Part shown: in pieces, positions 9,307 through 16,933 of the stretch
How positions within the stretch are numbered: position 1 is the first letter of the stretch
Layout: every line of letters begins with the position of its first letter
NCBI RefSeq assembly: GCF_001424665.1
Contig: NZ_LMQS01000002.1
Span: forward strand, 434,001-498,000
Direction of reading: 5' to 3'
Source: Methylophilus sp. Leaf416
GTDB lineage: Bacteria > Pseudomonadota > Gammaproteobacteria > Burkholderiales > Methylophilaceae
Length of the DNA stretch: 64,000 nt
Translations under genes and position numbers: made by a program
Notes under the pieces: generated by a model
Database searches by the model: none
What the model saw: the letters and a program-made list of their open reading frames with translations, nothing else
What the model was told of the DNA's origin: nothing

Positions 9307-9717
9307 ATCGAAACCTCACTAAAGACCGAAGGCCTAACCTTAAGTCTTTCATCTTGAACTGCTCGCTTAAATAATCGAATGTGATTATCTACCCAGTTCT
9401 AAGATTTAAAAGTCGTTCCGACATATAAAGTAGTGAATAAAAAAAAGGATGTGCGTAAACATATCCTTGAAACACCTTTCGAAAAATCTCAAGGTGCCAT
9501 CATGAATCACAATCAAGTAGCTACATTAAACTTTCATGCTTTAAAAAATCATCAGGTACAGGCTGATTGAAGCGTCAGATTATAAAATCTTCTGCATAGT
9601 TTCGACTGGGTCAATTTCTCGGTTATTTCAAATCATGTAATAGAAAGCTCATCCTAAGATGAACTTTCGTTATTATTATTCCTCTATTTTTAAAGTCTAA
9701 ATCTCGGGAATTGCGTT
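9307..9717. other. Intergenic region with two leader hairpins
   Basis: No large gene is seen in these 410 bp. Two adjacent stem-loops stand out. The first is at 9445-9468 (AAGGATGTG pairing with CATATCCTT). The second is at 9473-9496 (CACCTT pairing with AAGGTG). The second would hide the ribosome site of a possible 22-codon ORF (9502-9570). The rest is AT-rich and unremarkable. Confidence 0.5.
9502..9570 (+). CDS. Possible 22-aa leader peptide
   Basis: The frame encodes MNHNQVATLNFHALKNHQVQ plus two residues and a TGA stop. AAGGTG lies 5 nt upstream of the ATG but is paired in a hairpin (9473-9496). This could be a short regulatory peptide or a remnant of a longer gene. Evidence is limited to the ribosome site and hairpin. 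Confidence 0.25.
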   Translation: MNHNQVATLNFHALKNHQVQAD

Positions 9718-9864
9718 ATGCCAACGTCCATACGAGTATGTTCTCATTGCCTTACTCTAGTAAGAGAAAATGTTTACAACAGTGATTTCTGGGGTAATTT
9801 CGTATTAATTCTTTCGCCTTTACTTGTTTTATCGATATTAATTCTTTGGATATATAAGAAATGA
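9718..9864 (+). CDS. Small CxxC single-TM protein, coupled to DUF2243 gene
   Basis: This 48-aa protein has an N-terminal CSHC pair and a single hydrophobic helix (about residues 28-46: FVLILSPLLVLSILILWIY). It ends in KK. Its TGA overlaps the ATG of the next gene in an ATGA junction (9861-9864), so the two are probably translationally coupled. This overlap is the main reason to call it real. No family recognised. It may be a small membrane partner of the DUF2243 protein. Confidence 0.5.
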   Translation: MPTSIRVCSHCLTLVRENVYNSDFWGNFVLILSPLLVLSILILWIYKK

Positions 9865-10337
9865 GTAAAGTTAATGGGTCGACTCATGGCCAACGTAAAG
9901 CCCCATTGATTTCTGCCGGCATGCTGCTTGGAATTGGACTGGGAGGATTTATAGATGGAATCGTGTTTCATCAAATCCTTCAGATACATAGCATGCTCTC
10001 GAATAAAATCCCTGTCACAGACTTAGTGTCTGCAAAAATCAACATGACTTGGGATGGCTATTTTCATGCTGCAGTGTGGATAATGACGCTAGTCGGTGTT
10101 CATCTTTTGTTTAAGGCTGGCAAGAGAAATGATGTGCGTTGGTCTGGCAAGGTATTATCTGGATCAATGCTTGCTGGATGGGGCGCTTTCAATATTACGG
10201 AAGGTATTATTGATCATCAAATCCTGAATATTCATCATGTAATGGAATATGTGGGTGACAAATTGCCATATGACCTGGCGTTTCTAGCTTCGGGTATCAG
10301 TCTAATCTTAATCGGGTTAATTTTAATAAAAGATTGA
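9861..10337 (+). CDS. DUF2243 membrane protein
   Basis: The 158-aa protein has four predicted TM helices and the two internally related DUF2243 signatures: DGIVFHQILQIHSM in the first half and EGIIDHQILNIHHV in the second. The repeated D/E-G-I-x-x-H-Q-I-L-x-x-H pattern places acidic and histidine residues in the membrane and looks like a metal or haem site. The function of the family is unknown. It overlaps the upstream small CxxC protein by 4 bp and is followed by another small membrane protein at 10418. Confidence 0.85.
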   Translation: MSKVNGSTHGQRKAPLISAGMLLGIGLGGFIDGIVFHQILQIHSMLSNKIPVTDLVSAKINMTWDGYFHAAVWIMTLVGVHLLFKAGKRNDVRWSGKVLSGSMLAGWGAFNITEGIIDHQILNIHHVMEYVGDKLPYDLAFLASGISLILIGLILIKD

Positions 10338-10417
10338 TCTTGACGGTTTATTAACAGTCTGCCGCGGTCATTTCCTACATTGAATCATCTGTCGTCAGAC
10401 AGTGACCTAGGAGATTT

Positions 10418-10588
10418 ATGCTTTTCCTGAAAATATTTTTATTTATAGCACTTATTGCTTCAATCATCTGGGCTGTCGCTGATCCTGGCTATGATTCCAT
10501 ATCGTCAATCATCATAATTGTTGGCTCTCTATTAGCTATTCGAGTGAATGAACGGGCTCAAAAAGACAAGCACAACTATGAACCTTGA
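10418..10588 (+). CDS. Small two-TM membrane protein
   Basis: This 56-aa frame encodes two hydrophobic helices (LFLKIFLFIALIASIIWAVA and a second, SSIIIIVGSLLAIRV) and a charged tail. The ribosome site TAGGAG lies 7 nt before the ATG. It is too short for standard gene calling but has good composition. It lies 80 bp behind the DUF2243 gene and may belong to the same transcript. No family recognised. Confidence 0.5.
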   Translation: MLFLKIFLFIALIASIIWAVADPGYDSISSIIIIVGSLLAIRVNERAQKDKHNYEP

Positions 10589-11049
10589 TTAATAGAGCTA
10601 TTTTTTACAGGGATGGCTTAATTATTTTAAGCCATTCAGATAATGAATACCCCAAATTACGGAGTTTGCCTTAGCGACAGAAAGTATGACCGGAGTTTGA
10701 TTTGCTTCTTCATTGATTGCAGCAGATCGGACTACTATGCTGAAGTCAGCTGAGCACTTTTCCCAAAATGCATTGCGAAAACAAACAGAATCTTAATCTA
10801 ACTCTGAACTCCGCATACTGCAATTCTTACATTAAATTCAGATTTTATTGGTTATGTTTTTAACGCTACTCCAGTATCCTTTCGGCTCACTGCTCATGAT
10901 TTAACTAATTCGAATGTAAGTGTGAGAGGCTTGTTAGTTAACATGCGATTGCATCATCACCGCACTATTCTATTTAATATTAAATTATTTACACTGATTT
11001 TGGGGCCTGTGGTAAAACATACGGAGACATCCCACAAGGAAGACTTATT
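10589..11049. other. Intergenic region with a perfect hairpin
   Basis: This 460-bp region has no gene that I can support. Near its start is a perfect stem-loop (about 10614-10636, ATGGCTTAA and TTAAGCCAT around a short loop). It has no T-run on the plus strand, so it is at best a weak terminator for the small membrane genes. The right part is AT-rich and should contain the promoter of the hybrid kinase. A weak ribosome site (AAGGAAGA) precedes the ATG at 11050. Confidence 0.4.
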
Positions 11050-13005
11050 ATGATTCTTCAGGAGTTCCCTCTTCCTAAAAAGAACTATGACGCGCTTATC
11101 AATTCAGATAAACGATTCGAGATACTTGTCACTTCCATTAGTGACTATGCTATTTACCTGCTTAATCCAGATGGACAAATCGTCAGCTGGAATACAGGCG
11201 CTGAAAGGTTCAAAGGCTACAAAGCAAATGAGGTCATCGGTAAACACTTTTCAATGTTTATGTCACGGGAAGATCGTGATGCGGGATTAGCTAACAACAT
11301 ATTGGATCAGGCAGCAGCCAATGGGCGGTTCGAAGCAGAAGGCTGGCGCATCCGCAAGGATGGATCAGGTTTCTGGGCAAATATCGTGGTGGATGCCATC
11401 TACAATAATACCCACGAATTAATTGGTTTTGCCAAAATAACCAGAGACATAAGCGAACGCAAGGCGGCACACGAAAGCCTGCTTGAGAGTGAGCGTAGGT
11501 TTAGATATCTAGTCGAAGGCGTTACAGACTATGCCATTTATATGCTCTCGCCCGAAGGTATTGTAACAAACTGGAATTCAGGGGCTCAACGCATAAAAGG
11601 TTATTTAGCAGATGAGGTAATCGGGACTCATTTTTCTAGGTTCATGAGAGAGGAAGACCGCGCAGATGGTATGCCGGAGAGATCTCTTCGAATAGCCAGG
11701 GAGGATGGGCGTTTTGAAAATGAAGGATGGCGTGTTCGCAAGGACGGCTCTTTATTTCTGGCGCATATCATTATTGACGCGATACACAACAACGCCGGTG
11801 AATTGATAGGCTTTGCGAAAATCACACGGGATATAACAGAGAAGAAAATTGCCGAAGAAAATCTGGCCAAAGTTAATGCTGCTTTGTTCCAGGCACAAAA
11901 AATGGATGCTATTGGCAACCTGACGGGTGGCGTAGCCCACGACTTTAACAATTTGCTCTCCATTATTTCTAATGGGCTAGATATACTTGCCCACTCTAAC
12001 CCCAATCCTAAGCAACATAAGCTATTGGAAACCATGAAACGCGCCGTTTCGCGTGGTTCAAAGTTAACTCAACAGTTACTGAGCTTTGCCCGGCAGCAAC
12101 CTTTGAAGCCTGAGCCTCACGATGTCAATCAACTGATCAGTACATTTGAGTTAATGCTAAGACGCGCAGTTGGTTCGAACACTCATATCAACTTAGATGT
12201 AAACGGAACCCCTTTACCGATTCTGGTTGACAGTACAAGCTTTGAAGCAAGCTTGTTAAATTTGGTGGTCAACGCGAAGGACTCGATGCCTGATGGCGGA
12301 CAAATCCGTATCATTTCTAGAAAACGTGTTGTAGCTAAGAATGAGATTGAAGACTTGCCTGAAGGTCTTTATGTAGAAGTGAATGTTACAGATACTGGCA
12401 ATGGCATTCCCAAAGAAAACATTCAACAAGTATTGGAGCCTTTTTTTACTACCAAGGAAGTCGGCAAGGGCTCAGGCTTGGGCCTCAGTCAGGTATTTGG
12501 CTTTGTAAAACAATCAGAGGGAGGTCTTCACATCAAGAGCGAAATGAACATCGGAACCTCTGTCAGTATGCTTTTTCCTGCCGTGGAAGACGAAACTATT
12601 TTGACAGGTGCAGTCGAAGAAAGTGGCGATACAGTGCTGGTGGTTGAAGACGATCCAGACGTATTGTGGGCTACCTCTCAAATTTTCAGTATGCTGGGCT
12701 ATGAGGTCTATGAAGCTTCGAGTGGGGAAGCAGCATTAGAAATCTTGCGTAGTGGTAAAAAAGTTAGCCTAGTATTCACGGACGTATTAATGCCAGGTGG
12801 CATAAATGGTATTCAACTAGGGCGAACTTTGCGAGATTTAAATCCACATATTCAAATTGTCCTCGCATCAGGGTATCCACTTCCAGCACTTAAAAAAGAG
12901 CATGGTGATTTAGATGAGTTTCAATTCCTCAATAAGCCCTATGATCTTGTAGATATTGAGAGAGTTATCAGTAGCACGACCTCTGGAAATCATCCAGCTG
13001 CCTAG
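11050..13005 (+). CDS. PAS-PAS hybrid sensor histidine kinase with receiver domain
   Basis: The 651-aa soluble protein has two very similar PAS domains (about residues 20-140 and 150-270, each with NTGAERFKGY-like or NSGAQRIKGY-like and GFAKITRDI signatures). These are followed by a HisKA-type phosphoacceptor (His297 in VAHDFNNLL), a HATPase with DTGNGIP and GSGLGLSQVFGFV, and a C-terminal receiver with phosphoacceptor Asp578 (FTDVLMPGG). The HDFNN box and the C-terminal REC are typical of FixL-like/RcsC-like hybrid kinases that pass phosphate to a phosphotransfer protein. There is no TM segment and none of the PAS motifs shows an obvious haem histidine. A broken second kinase follows at 13097. 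Confidence 0.92.
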   Translation: MILQEFPLPKKNYDALINSDKRFEILVTSISDYAIYLLNPDGQIVSWNTGAERFKGYKANEVIGKHFSMFMSREDRDAGLANNILDQAAANGRFEAEGWRIRKDGSGFWANIVVDAIYNNTHELIGFAKITRDISERKAAHESLLESERRFRYLVEGVTDYAIYMLSPEGIVTNWNSGAQRIKGYLADEVIGTHFSRFMREEDRADGMPERSLRIAREDGRFENEGWRVRKDGSLFLAHIIIDAIHNNAGELIGFAKITRDITEKKIAEENLAKVNAALFQAQKMDAIGNLTGGVAHDFNNLLSIISNGLDILAHSNPNPKQHKLLETMKRAVSRGSKLTQQLLSFARQQPLKPEPHDVNQLISTFELMLRRAVGSNTHINLDVNGTPLPILVDSTSFEASLLNLVVNAKDSMPDGGQIRIISRKRVVAKNEIEDLPEGLYVEVNVTDTGNGIPKENIQQVLEPFFTTKEVGKGSGLGLSQVFGFVKQSEGGLHIKSEMNIGTSVSMLFPAVEDETILTGAVEESGDTVLVVEDDPDVLWATSQIFSMLGYEVYEASSGEAALEILRSGKKVSLVFTDVLMPGGINGIQLGRTLRDLNPHIQIVLASGYPLPALKKEHGDLDEFQFLNKPYDLVDIERVISSTTSGNHPAA

Positions 13006-13096
13006 GCAGTTTTGAATGCCAGTAATCGGGTAATAGAGTTCATTATTAAATGTATAACTGTCTACCTCAACGGCAATCCCAGCTGCTGGAAAGTAT

Positions 13097-13950
13097 ATGA
13101 AAACTCCAATCCGCCTAAGTGACTTTATCATTCAAAACATGGAAGTGATCTTGGAAGATTGGGAGGAGTTTGCAAGGACCATTAATCCTCCCGCCTTAAC
13201 AATGGATAGCAAATCACTCCGAGATCATGCGGAATTGATGTTAACTGCCATTGCAAAAGACTTAGATAAGCCTCAAACACAAAAAGAGCAATCGGATAAA
13301 TCTAGAGATTTGGCTCCCAGAAATCCAAATATGACTCCTGCAGAAAAACATGCAGAGTCTAGGTTACTGTCAGGCTTTAATATCGGGCAATGATTTTCTG
13401 AATATAGAGCATTGCGTGCAAGTGTTTTACATCTATGGCATGAGAGTTCTAATGAACGTCTAGTTAGTAATCCGGAAGATATAACACGTTTCAACGAGGC
13501 GATTGACCAAGCAATTGCCGAATCACTATCGCGTTATTCTAAATTGCTCAAAACTTCGCAAGACATGTTCTTGGCAATTTTAGGCCATGACCTTCGCAAC
13601 CCATTATCAACTACAAGCATGTCTGCAATTGCGGTAATGCGTTTCGAGAATGTTAGCGATAAGATCGTTTCCACGGCCACAAGAATTTATAACAGCTCGC
13701 AACGGATGAGTAAGCTGATTAATGACCTTATGGACTATACACGTACCCAGCCAGGTAAAAAGCTTCCTGTGGATTTGAAGCCCTCAAATCTGGCTAAAAT
13801 TTGTGCTGATATTGTTGAAGAGCAGCAAATTGCGAATCCGGAACACTCGATTGTGTTGTCAATGGAAGGTACCTTTGACGGTAAGTGGGATGACCAGCGC
13901 ATTGCTCAGGTATTGTCTAACTTGTTAGGAAATGCGATTCAATACGGCGT
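13097..13950 (+). pseudogene. Broken histidine kinase (in-frame TGA and truncated HATPase)
   Basis: The N-terminal part (98 codons) resembles the RsbRD-like N-terminal domain found in some cytosolic kinases (MEVILEDWEEFA, then MTPAEKHAESRLLSGFNIGQ). An in-frame TGA at 13391-13393 interrupts it. The same frame continues immediately with SEYRALRASVLHLWHE, the expected next segment. A HisKA box follows (ILGHDLRNPLS). The HATPase then breaks off at about 13950 after QVLSNLLGNAIQYG, where the conserved continuation is replaced by unrelated codons ending at 14005. So the gene has both a nonsense codon and a lost 3' end. The truncation point probably marks an old recombination junction to the left of island 1. 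Confidence 0.85.
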
Positions 13951-13971
13951 AATAGTCCAGCCTAAGAATGC

Positions 13972-14664
13972 TTATATTGGTGTTAGTTCTTTTTGGTCTA
14001 AATAAGCAATCAAACGATCTGCACGTTCGGTGAGTTTGTCGGCGGGTTCATCTGGGGGGTATATGATTGTCTGGTAACGCTTTTTAAAGGCTGGATATAA
14101 ATCAGGCTGATGCAATCTAGCAATAATCAGCACTCCCAATGCCGATGAGTAACCATCAAATACTGGAATATTAAAACGGGTCGGGTTATTCTCGTCCAGC
14201 ACTTGATACAAAGGCAATAATTCTTCAGGACTAGTGAGGGCGGTCAGCATGGGATACAGGTCATCAAAAATAAAAGCTTTGAGCGTTGCCAGTGCATTTT
14301 CTACCTCCTCTTCATGCTGGCAAGGGATATAAGCATGCCAGTCTTGCTTAATTTGTTGATATCCTACGTGAAACTCTACTGCACGCTGATTAAGCTCTTC
14401 AGCGTCCTCAGGGCTATCAGCCATAAAATGCGTGTAGATTTTTTTAATATGCAGAAAACCCATCATTCCTGAAGGTACAATCCGGTTTTCACCACCAATA
14501 CGGATTACTTGGCAGCCAATATCAGTAAAAGTATCCCCCTTCCAGCGGCAGAGACTGCTTCCACCTAAGACGCCTTTCTCCAGCACAAAACCTTCTGGAC
14601 TCAGCCATTCAGCTAATGATACGTCTATAATTTTATTTAGTTTTTTTAATGGAATTACAGTCAT
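13972..14664 (-). CDS. Conserved-looking protein of unknown function (230 aa)
   Basis: The protein is acidic and soluble, with no signal peptide or TM. It has an alternating alpha/beta look with a C-terminal aromatic segment (LYPAFKKRYQTIIYPPDEP). I do not recognise a family. It may be related to the DUF-type immunity or defence-associated proteins common next to mobile elements, but that is a guess. ATG 14664 is preceded by AAAAGGACATATCCGTAA. Its 3' end overlaps the out-of-frame tail of the broken kinase, and its 5' end is about 90 bp from a terminator and the first tRNA-derived core. It therefore belongs to the DNA left of island 1. Confidence 0.65.
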   Translation of the reverse strand: MTVIPLKKLNKIIDVSLAEWLSPEGFVLEKGVLGGSSLCRWKGDTFTDIGCQVIRIGGENRIVPSGMMGFLHIKKIYTHFMADSPEDAEELNQRAVEFHVGYQQIKQDWHAYIPCQHEEEVENALATLKAFIFDDLYPMLTALTSPEELLPLYQVLDENNPTRFNIPVFDGYSSALGVLIIARLHQPDLYPAFKKRYQTIIYPPDEPADKLTERADRLIAYLDQKELTPI

Positions 14665-14747
14665 TTACGGATATGTCCTTTTCAGAAGACCATTGGGCGA
14701 GTTCACATACACATTTACCTTAGGGCTAAGATTTAATAATAACAGCT

Positions 14748-14785
14748 CAAAACAAAAAAGACCCAAGGCGTTAACCTTGAGTCTC
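14748..14785 (-). terminator. Rho-independent terminator next to att core 1 (arm Z)
   Basis: On the minus strand GACTCAAGG and CCTTGGGTC pair (one G-T) around TTAACG, followed by CTTTTTTG. The same hairpin and flanks recur almost identically at 51477-51510 left of att core 4. It therefore belongs to a shared element end (arm Z), distinct from the arm seen at cores 2, 3 and 5. It would stop transcription leaving a tRNA at this junction. Confidence 0.8.
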
Positions 14786-14793
14786 TCTATAAA

Positions 14794-14841
14794 TGGTGGC
14801 CCCTCTGTGAGTCGAACACAGCACCAACGGATTATGAGTCC
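14794..14841 (-). repeat. att core 1: 3' part of tRNA-Ile2 (left end of island 1)
   Basis: These 48 bp are identical to the 3' part of the intact tRNA gene at 60076-60154 (CCA end, acceptor strand, T arm, variable loop and anticodon arm to GACTCAT). The 5' half of a tRNA is absent, so this is an attachment-site remnant and not a tRNA gene. To its right the sequence continues into arm X instead of the tRNA D arm. It marks the left boundary of island 1. Confidence 0.95.
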
Positions 14842-14957
14842 ACAACGTTGATGCACTATGTCTTCCATTACACAACAATACATACACTTAGATAACGTTG
14901 CGCAACTAAGTAGACTTGTCATCTAACTATAGCGTTGAACTTTAGTTGTACCTCTGT
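14842..14957. repeat. Arm X, copy 1 (element end beside att core 1)
   Basis: This is the first of three near-identical copies of about 117 bp (others at 24564-24680 and 51565-51681). Each begins right after a tRNA-derived core and ends at a CCTCTGT-like string. Each contains two direct copies of an ATTACGCAAC-like decamer about 30 bp apart, which look like integrase arm-binding sites. The last bases abut attC site 1 of the cassette array without spacer. Confidence 0.85.
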
Positions 14958-15010
14958 AACGCTCAAATTAAGGGCGGGCGAAGCCCGTCCGCTTGAATGC
15001 CTTGTTATGC
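14957..15010 (-). repeat. attC 1
   Basis: This is a short attC (about 54 bp) at the tail of the array. Outer cores are TAACGC and GTTATG, with a perfect central hairpin GGGCGGGC-GAA-GCCCGTCC. It differs from the others in its hairpin and in the TTGTTATGC core, and directly joins arm X. It terminates the cassette of the gene at 15012. Confidence 0.88.
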
Positions 15011-15011
15011 A

Positions 15012-15347
15012 TTAGTGAATCACCGCCATAACAAGAGATAGGCCGAAGAACCCCCAACCTAAATACTTAAATGTTGTAGCGAACAACTTGTAGTTCGTTT
15101 CATTATTCCTCTGATCGTAGTGATCTACCACAACAGATAGCATCACCAAGCACGCACAGATAATAGCCCCATACATTATCCATGCTGGGACGTCATGTAG
15201 GTGAACTCCTTTTGAGCGCTTGCCTGGGACATACAGGTCGTTTAGCCACACGCCATAACTGCCATACGCGAAAAGCAATACGGAAAATATGAAGTTTGTG
15301 ACGCGCTCGCCAGCTGGAATGTGATTCGGTGTGTGCGGACTAGTCAT
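15012..15347 (-). CDS. Cassette gene: three-TM membrane protein, unknown function
   Basis: The 111-aa protein has three hydrophobic helices (TNFIFSVLLFAYGSYGVWL, PAWIMYGAIICACLVMLSVVV and LGWGFFGLSLVMAVI), with a DHYDQRNNE loop. I take ATG 15347 as the start. It lies inside the core of attC 2 (GTTATGACTAG), so the reading frame begins exactly at the recombination junction. The longer frame would begin within the attC hairpin and has attC-derived codons. Function unknown. It is the last cassette of the array. Confidence 0.7.
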   Translation of the reverse strand: MTSPHTPNHIPAGERVTNFIFSVLLFAYGSYGVWLNDLYVPGKRSKGVHLHDVPAWIMYGAIICACLVMLSVVVDHYDQRNNETNYKLFATTFKYLGWGFFGLSLVMAVIH

Positions 15348-15450
15348 AACGTTTAAATTAAGGGGCTGGCGACACCAGTAGATCAACCCTAGTTATTAAT
15401 AATTGCTCATCGAGAGTGCTCTAGCCAGTCCCGCTTGAATGAAGGGTTAG
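15347..15450 (-). repeat. attC 2
   Basis: This is a long-form attC (about 104 bp) with cores TAACGTTTAA and GGGTTAG and paired arms GGGGCTGGCGA and AGCCAGTCCCGC around a long AT-rich middle. It ends the cassette of the lipoprotein gene at 15454. Its distal core contains the start codon of the next gene. Confidence 0.9.
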
Positions 15451-15453
15451 AGT

Positions 15454-15870
15454 TTAGCCGCATGGAGAAAAAATCTTATGAAGATATTCTTTTTCATCGG
15501 GTTGGTTTAAAAAATATTCCTGACTAAAGAATTTAATGGTTTCAGAATTTACTGGAATTTTTCCGTTAACAATAATGCGATAGCCGTTTTCAAAATCCCA
15601 TGTACTTTCGATTTTATTTACTTCCAATTTCGTTTCTTTGTGTATTCTCCAACCCCGTTCCAATGGTTTTTCATCTATGCCGAAAAAATTTATAGAGCCT
15701 CTATTAAAGTCAGCAAGAGAAATGAATGCATCAGCATTCAATTTGGCACACTGTGTTTGATTAAATCCATCTATGTCGGTCAATTTAAACTTCTTCGGAA
15801 TGGAGCAACCTAACATACAGGCTATTATATTTATTAATAATAAAGCTTTTAGGAACTGGTAAGTGTTCAT
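15454..15870 (-). CDS. Cassette gene: small lipoprotein
   Basis: The protein begins MNTYQFLKALLLINIIACML and has a lipobox-like cysteine (ACMLGC), so it is probably an outer- or inner-membrane lipoprotein of about 115 mature residues. The rest is rich in charged and aromatic residues and ends SPCG. I prefer ATG 15870 over the in-frame ATG 15891, which lies close to attC 3. No family recognised. Exported proteins are frequent among sedentary cassettes. Confidence 0.7.
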   Translation of the reverse strand: MNTYQFLKALLLINIIACMLGCSIPKKFKLTDIDGFNQTQCAKLNADAFISLADFNRGSINFFGIDEKPLERGWRIHKETKLEVNKIESTWDFENGYRIIVNGKIPVNSETIKFFSQEYFLNQPDEKEYLHKIFSPCG

Positions 15871-15878
15871 ACTCACTC

Positions 15879-15934
15879 TAACGTTGGACATAAGGGGCGC
15901 GCTTTAGCGCGTCCCGCTTAATGGATGTGTTAGG
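15879..15934 (-). repeat. attC 3
   Basis: This is a short-form attC (about 56 bp): TAACGTTGGACATAAGGGGC, hairpin GCGCGCTTTAGCGCGTCCC, then GTTAGGC. It ends the cassette of the membrane protein at 15942. Confidence 0.88.
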
Positions 15935-15941
15935 CAAAACA

Positions 15942-16397
15942 CTAAATTACACCAGCCCAAATAGCAATTAAAGCCAGCATTAAAAAGGGTAGCACATTCC
16001 AACTTCTCTCAATCAACCAAGAACTACGATAAATTTGAGAAATTGGGTTGTTAGACTTGGTGGGTTCTAATCGACGATTCAGGGCATCGCTCCAAGCCAG
16101 AATTGAACAAGAGAAGAACAGAAATATAAAAGCAGTGAAAATGCCCGTATGCGCAAAGAAGCATAATGGGAATGCCGATAGCGAACAGTTTGCAGTACCT
16201 ATTATCTCCTTTGCGTGCACCCACGATACGAGAATGCTTGATAGAGACAGAACACCAAATGGATAAGCGATGCAACTAGTTAGAGTGTAGAGGGCGAATT
16301 TTAATTTGCCTTTCCCGACATCAGTTCTGAACCCCCATAAACAAACACTAATGACAATTAGTAAGGCCAAAACAAATATTCCGACTTTCCAGTTCAT
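15942..16397 (-). CDS. Cassette gene: multi-TM membrane protein
   Basis: The 151-aa protein has about four hydrophobic helices (VGIFVLALLIVISVCLWGF, a second around FGVLSLSSILVSWV, CFFAHTGIFTAFIFLFFSC, and a C-terminal FLMLALIAIWAGVI). ATG 16397 (MNWKVG) is chosen because codons further upstream come from attC 4. No family recognised. Confidence 0.68.
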   Translation of the reverse strand: MNWKVGIFVLALLIVISVCLWGFRTDVGKGKLKFALYTLTSCIAYPFGVLSLSSILVSWVHAKEIIGTANCSLSAFPLCFFAHTGIFTAFIFLFFSCSILAWSDALNRRLEPTKSNNPISQIYRSSWLIERSWNVLPFLMLALIAIWAGVI

Positions 16398-16405
16398 CTT
16401 TTGCC

Positions 16406-16511
16406 TAACGTTTGAAGTAAGGGGCTGGCGACAATGATGGCTCAACCCTCGTTATTAATAAACATTTCATAAAAGCACCTTTTCGCCAGTCCCGCTTGAC
16501 TGATGGGTTAG
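16406..16511 (-). repeat. attC 4
   Basis: This is a long-form attC (about 106 bp). Cores are TAACGTTTGAA and GGGTTAGG; the arms are GGGGCTGGCGAC and CGCCAGTCCCGC. It ends the cassette of the gene at 16514. It is nearly identical to attC 6 and attC 11. Confidence 0.92.
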
Positions 16512-16513
16512 GC

Positions 16514-16840
16514 TTAAACTGTAATGCAGATATGCAATTCATCTTTTGAGCCTTGGTTGGATGTAAGCCACTGTGCAGCCTCTTTTTGAATTGTTTCGCG
16601 ACAAAGTTGAGCCGCGCTAGCTACTGATAAACCCTCTAGGCTAATTGTGCCTTGAGGAGCATTTTGATGACCAATAACACCATTGCTTGATTTGACCCAT
16701 CCCTCCCAACCGAGCACTAAATAGCCTTGAGACTCCAATATATCGATGGCCTCGATGGCTTCAGCTGTCGGAAGCACAATCTCTTGCTCAGAGATTGATT
16801 TGTCTGCTAGGTATTTGGGTAACAAGTCTAGGTCTGACAT
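16514..16840 (-). CDS. Cassette gene: small acidic protein, unknown
   Basis: The 108-aa soluble protein starts MSDLDLLPKYLADKSISEQE. It has a central aromatic segment (GYLVLGWEGWVKSSNG) and a predicted C-terminal helix rich in Ala and Gln. No signal or TM. The size, acidity and single-domain look recall immunity-type cassette proteins, but I have no family match. The AGGCC of attC 5 lies a few bases before the ATG and may serve as ribosome site. Confidence 0.65.
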   Translation of the reverse strand: MSDLDLLPKYLADKSISEQEIVLPTAEAIEAIDILESQGYLVLGWEGWVKSSNGVIGHQNAPQGTISLEGLSVASAAQLCRETIQKEAAQWLTSNQGSKDELHICITV

Positions 16841-16849
16841 TGAAAGGCC

Positions 16850-16933
16850 TAACGTAGAGCTAACCGGCGCTGCGCGGCTTCATCGCGCAGCGTCCAGCGA
16901 CTAAAATGAGCGAGGTTGAGCGCCATGTTAGGG
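16850..16933 (-). repeat. attC 5 (divergent type)
   Basis: This about 84-bp attC is unlike the rest. Cores are TAACGTAGAGCTAACCG and GAGCGCCATGTTAGGG, with a GC-rich hairpin GCTGCGCGGC-TTCAT-CGCGCAGCG. It resembles attC types of other bacterial lineages, suggesting that this cassette was acquired from a different integron pool. It supplies the TAA stop of the gene at 16928. Confidence 0.85.

Noticed and set aside
14665-14922. Minus-strand frame conserved between two places (also 24430-24645) beginning MTSLLSC
   Set aside because: It is repeated only because it spans the tRNA core and arm X. It has no ribosome site and its codons cross the tRNA sequence, so it is not a gene.
15012-15386. Longer start for the last cassette gene (ATG 15386) and similar longer frames at 16445, 20075 and 22044
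   Set aside because: The additional codons lie in the neighbouring attC sites or beyond them and have no ribosome site. Starts just inside the cassette were used.
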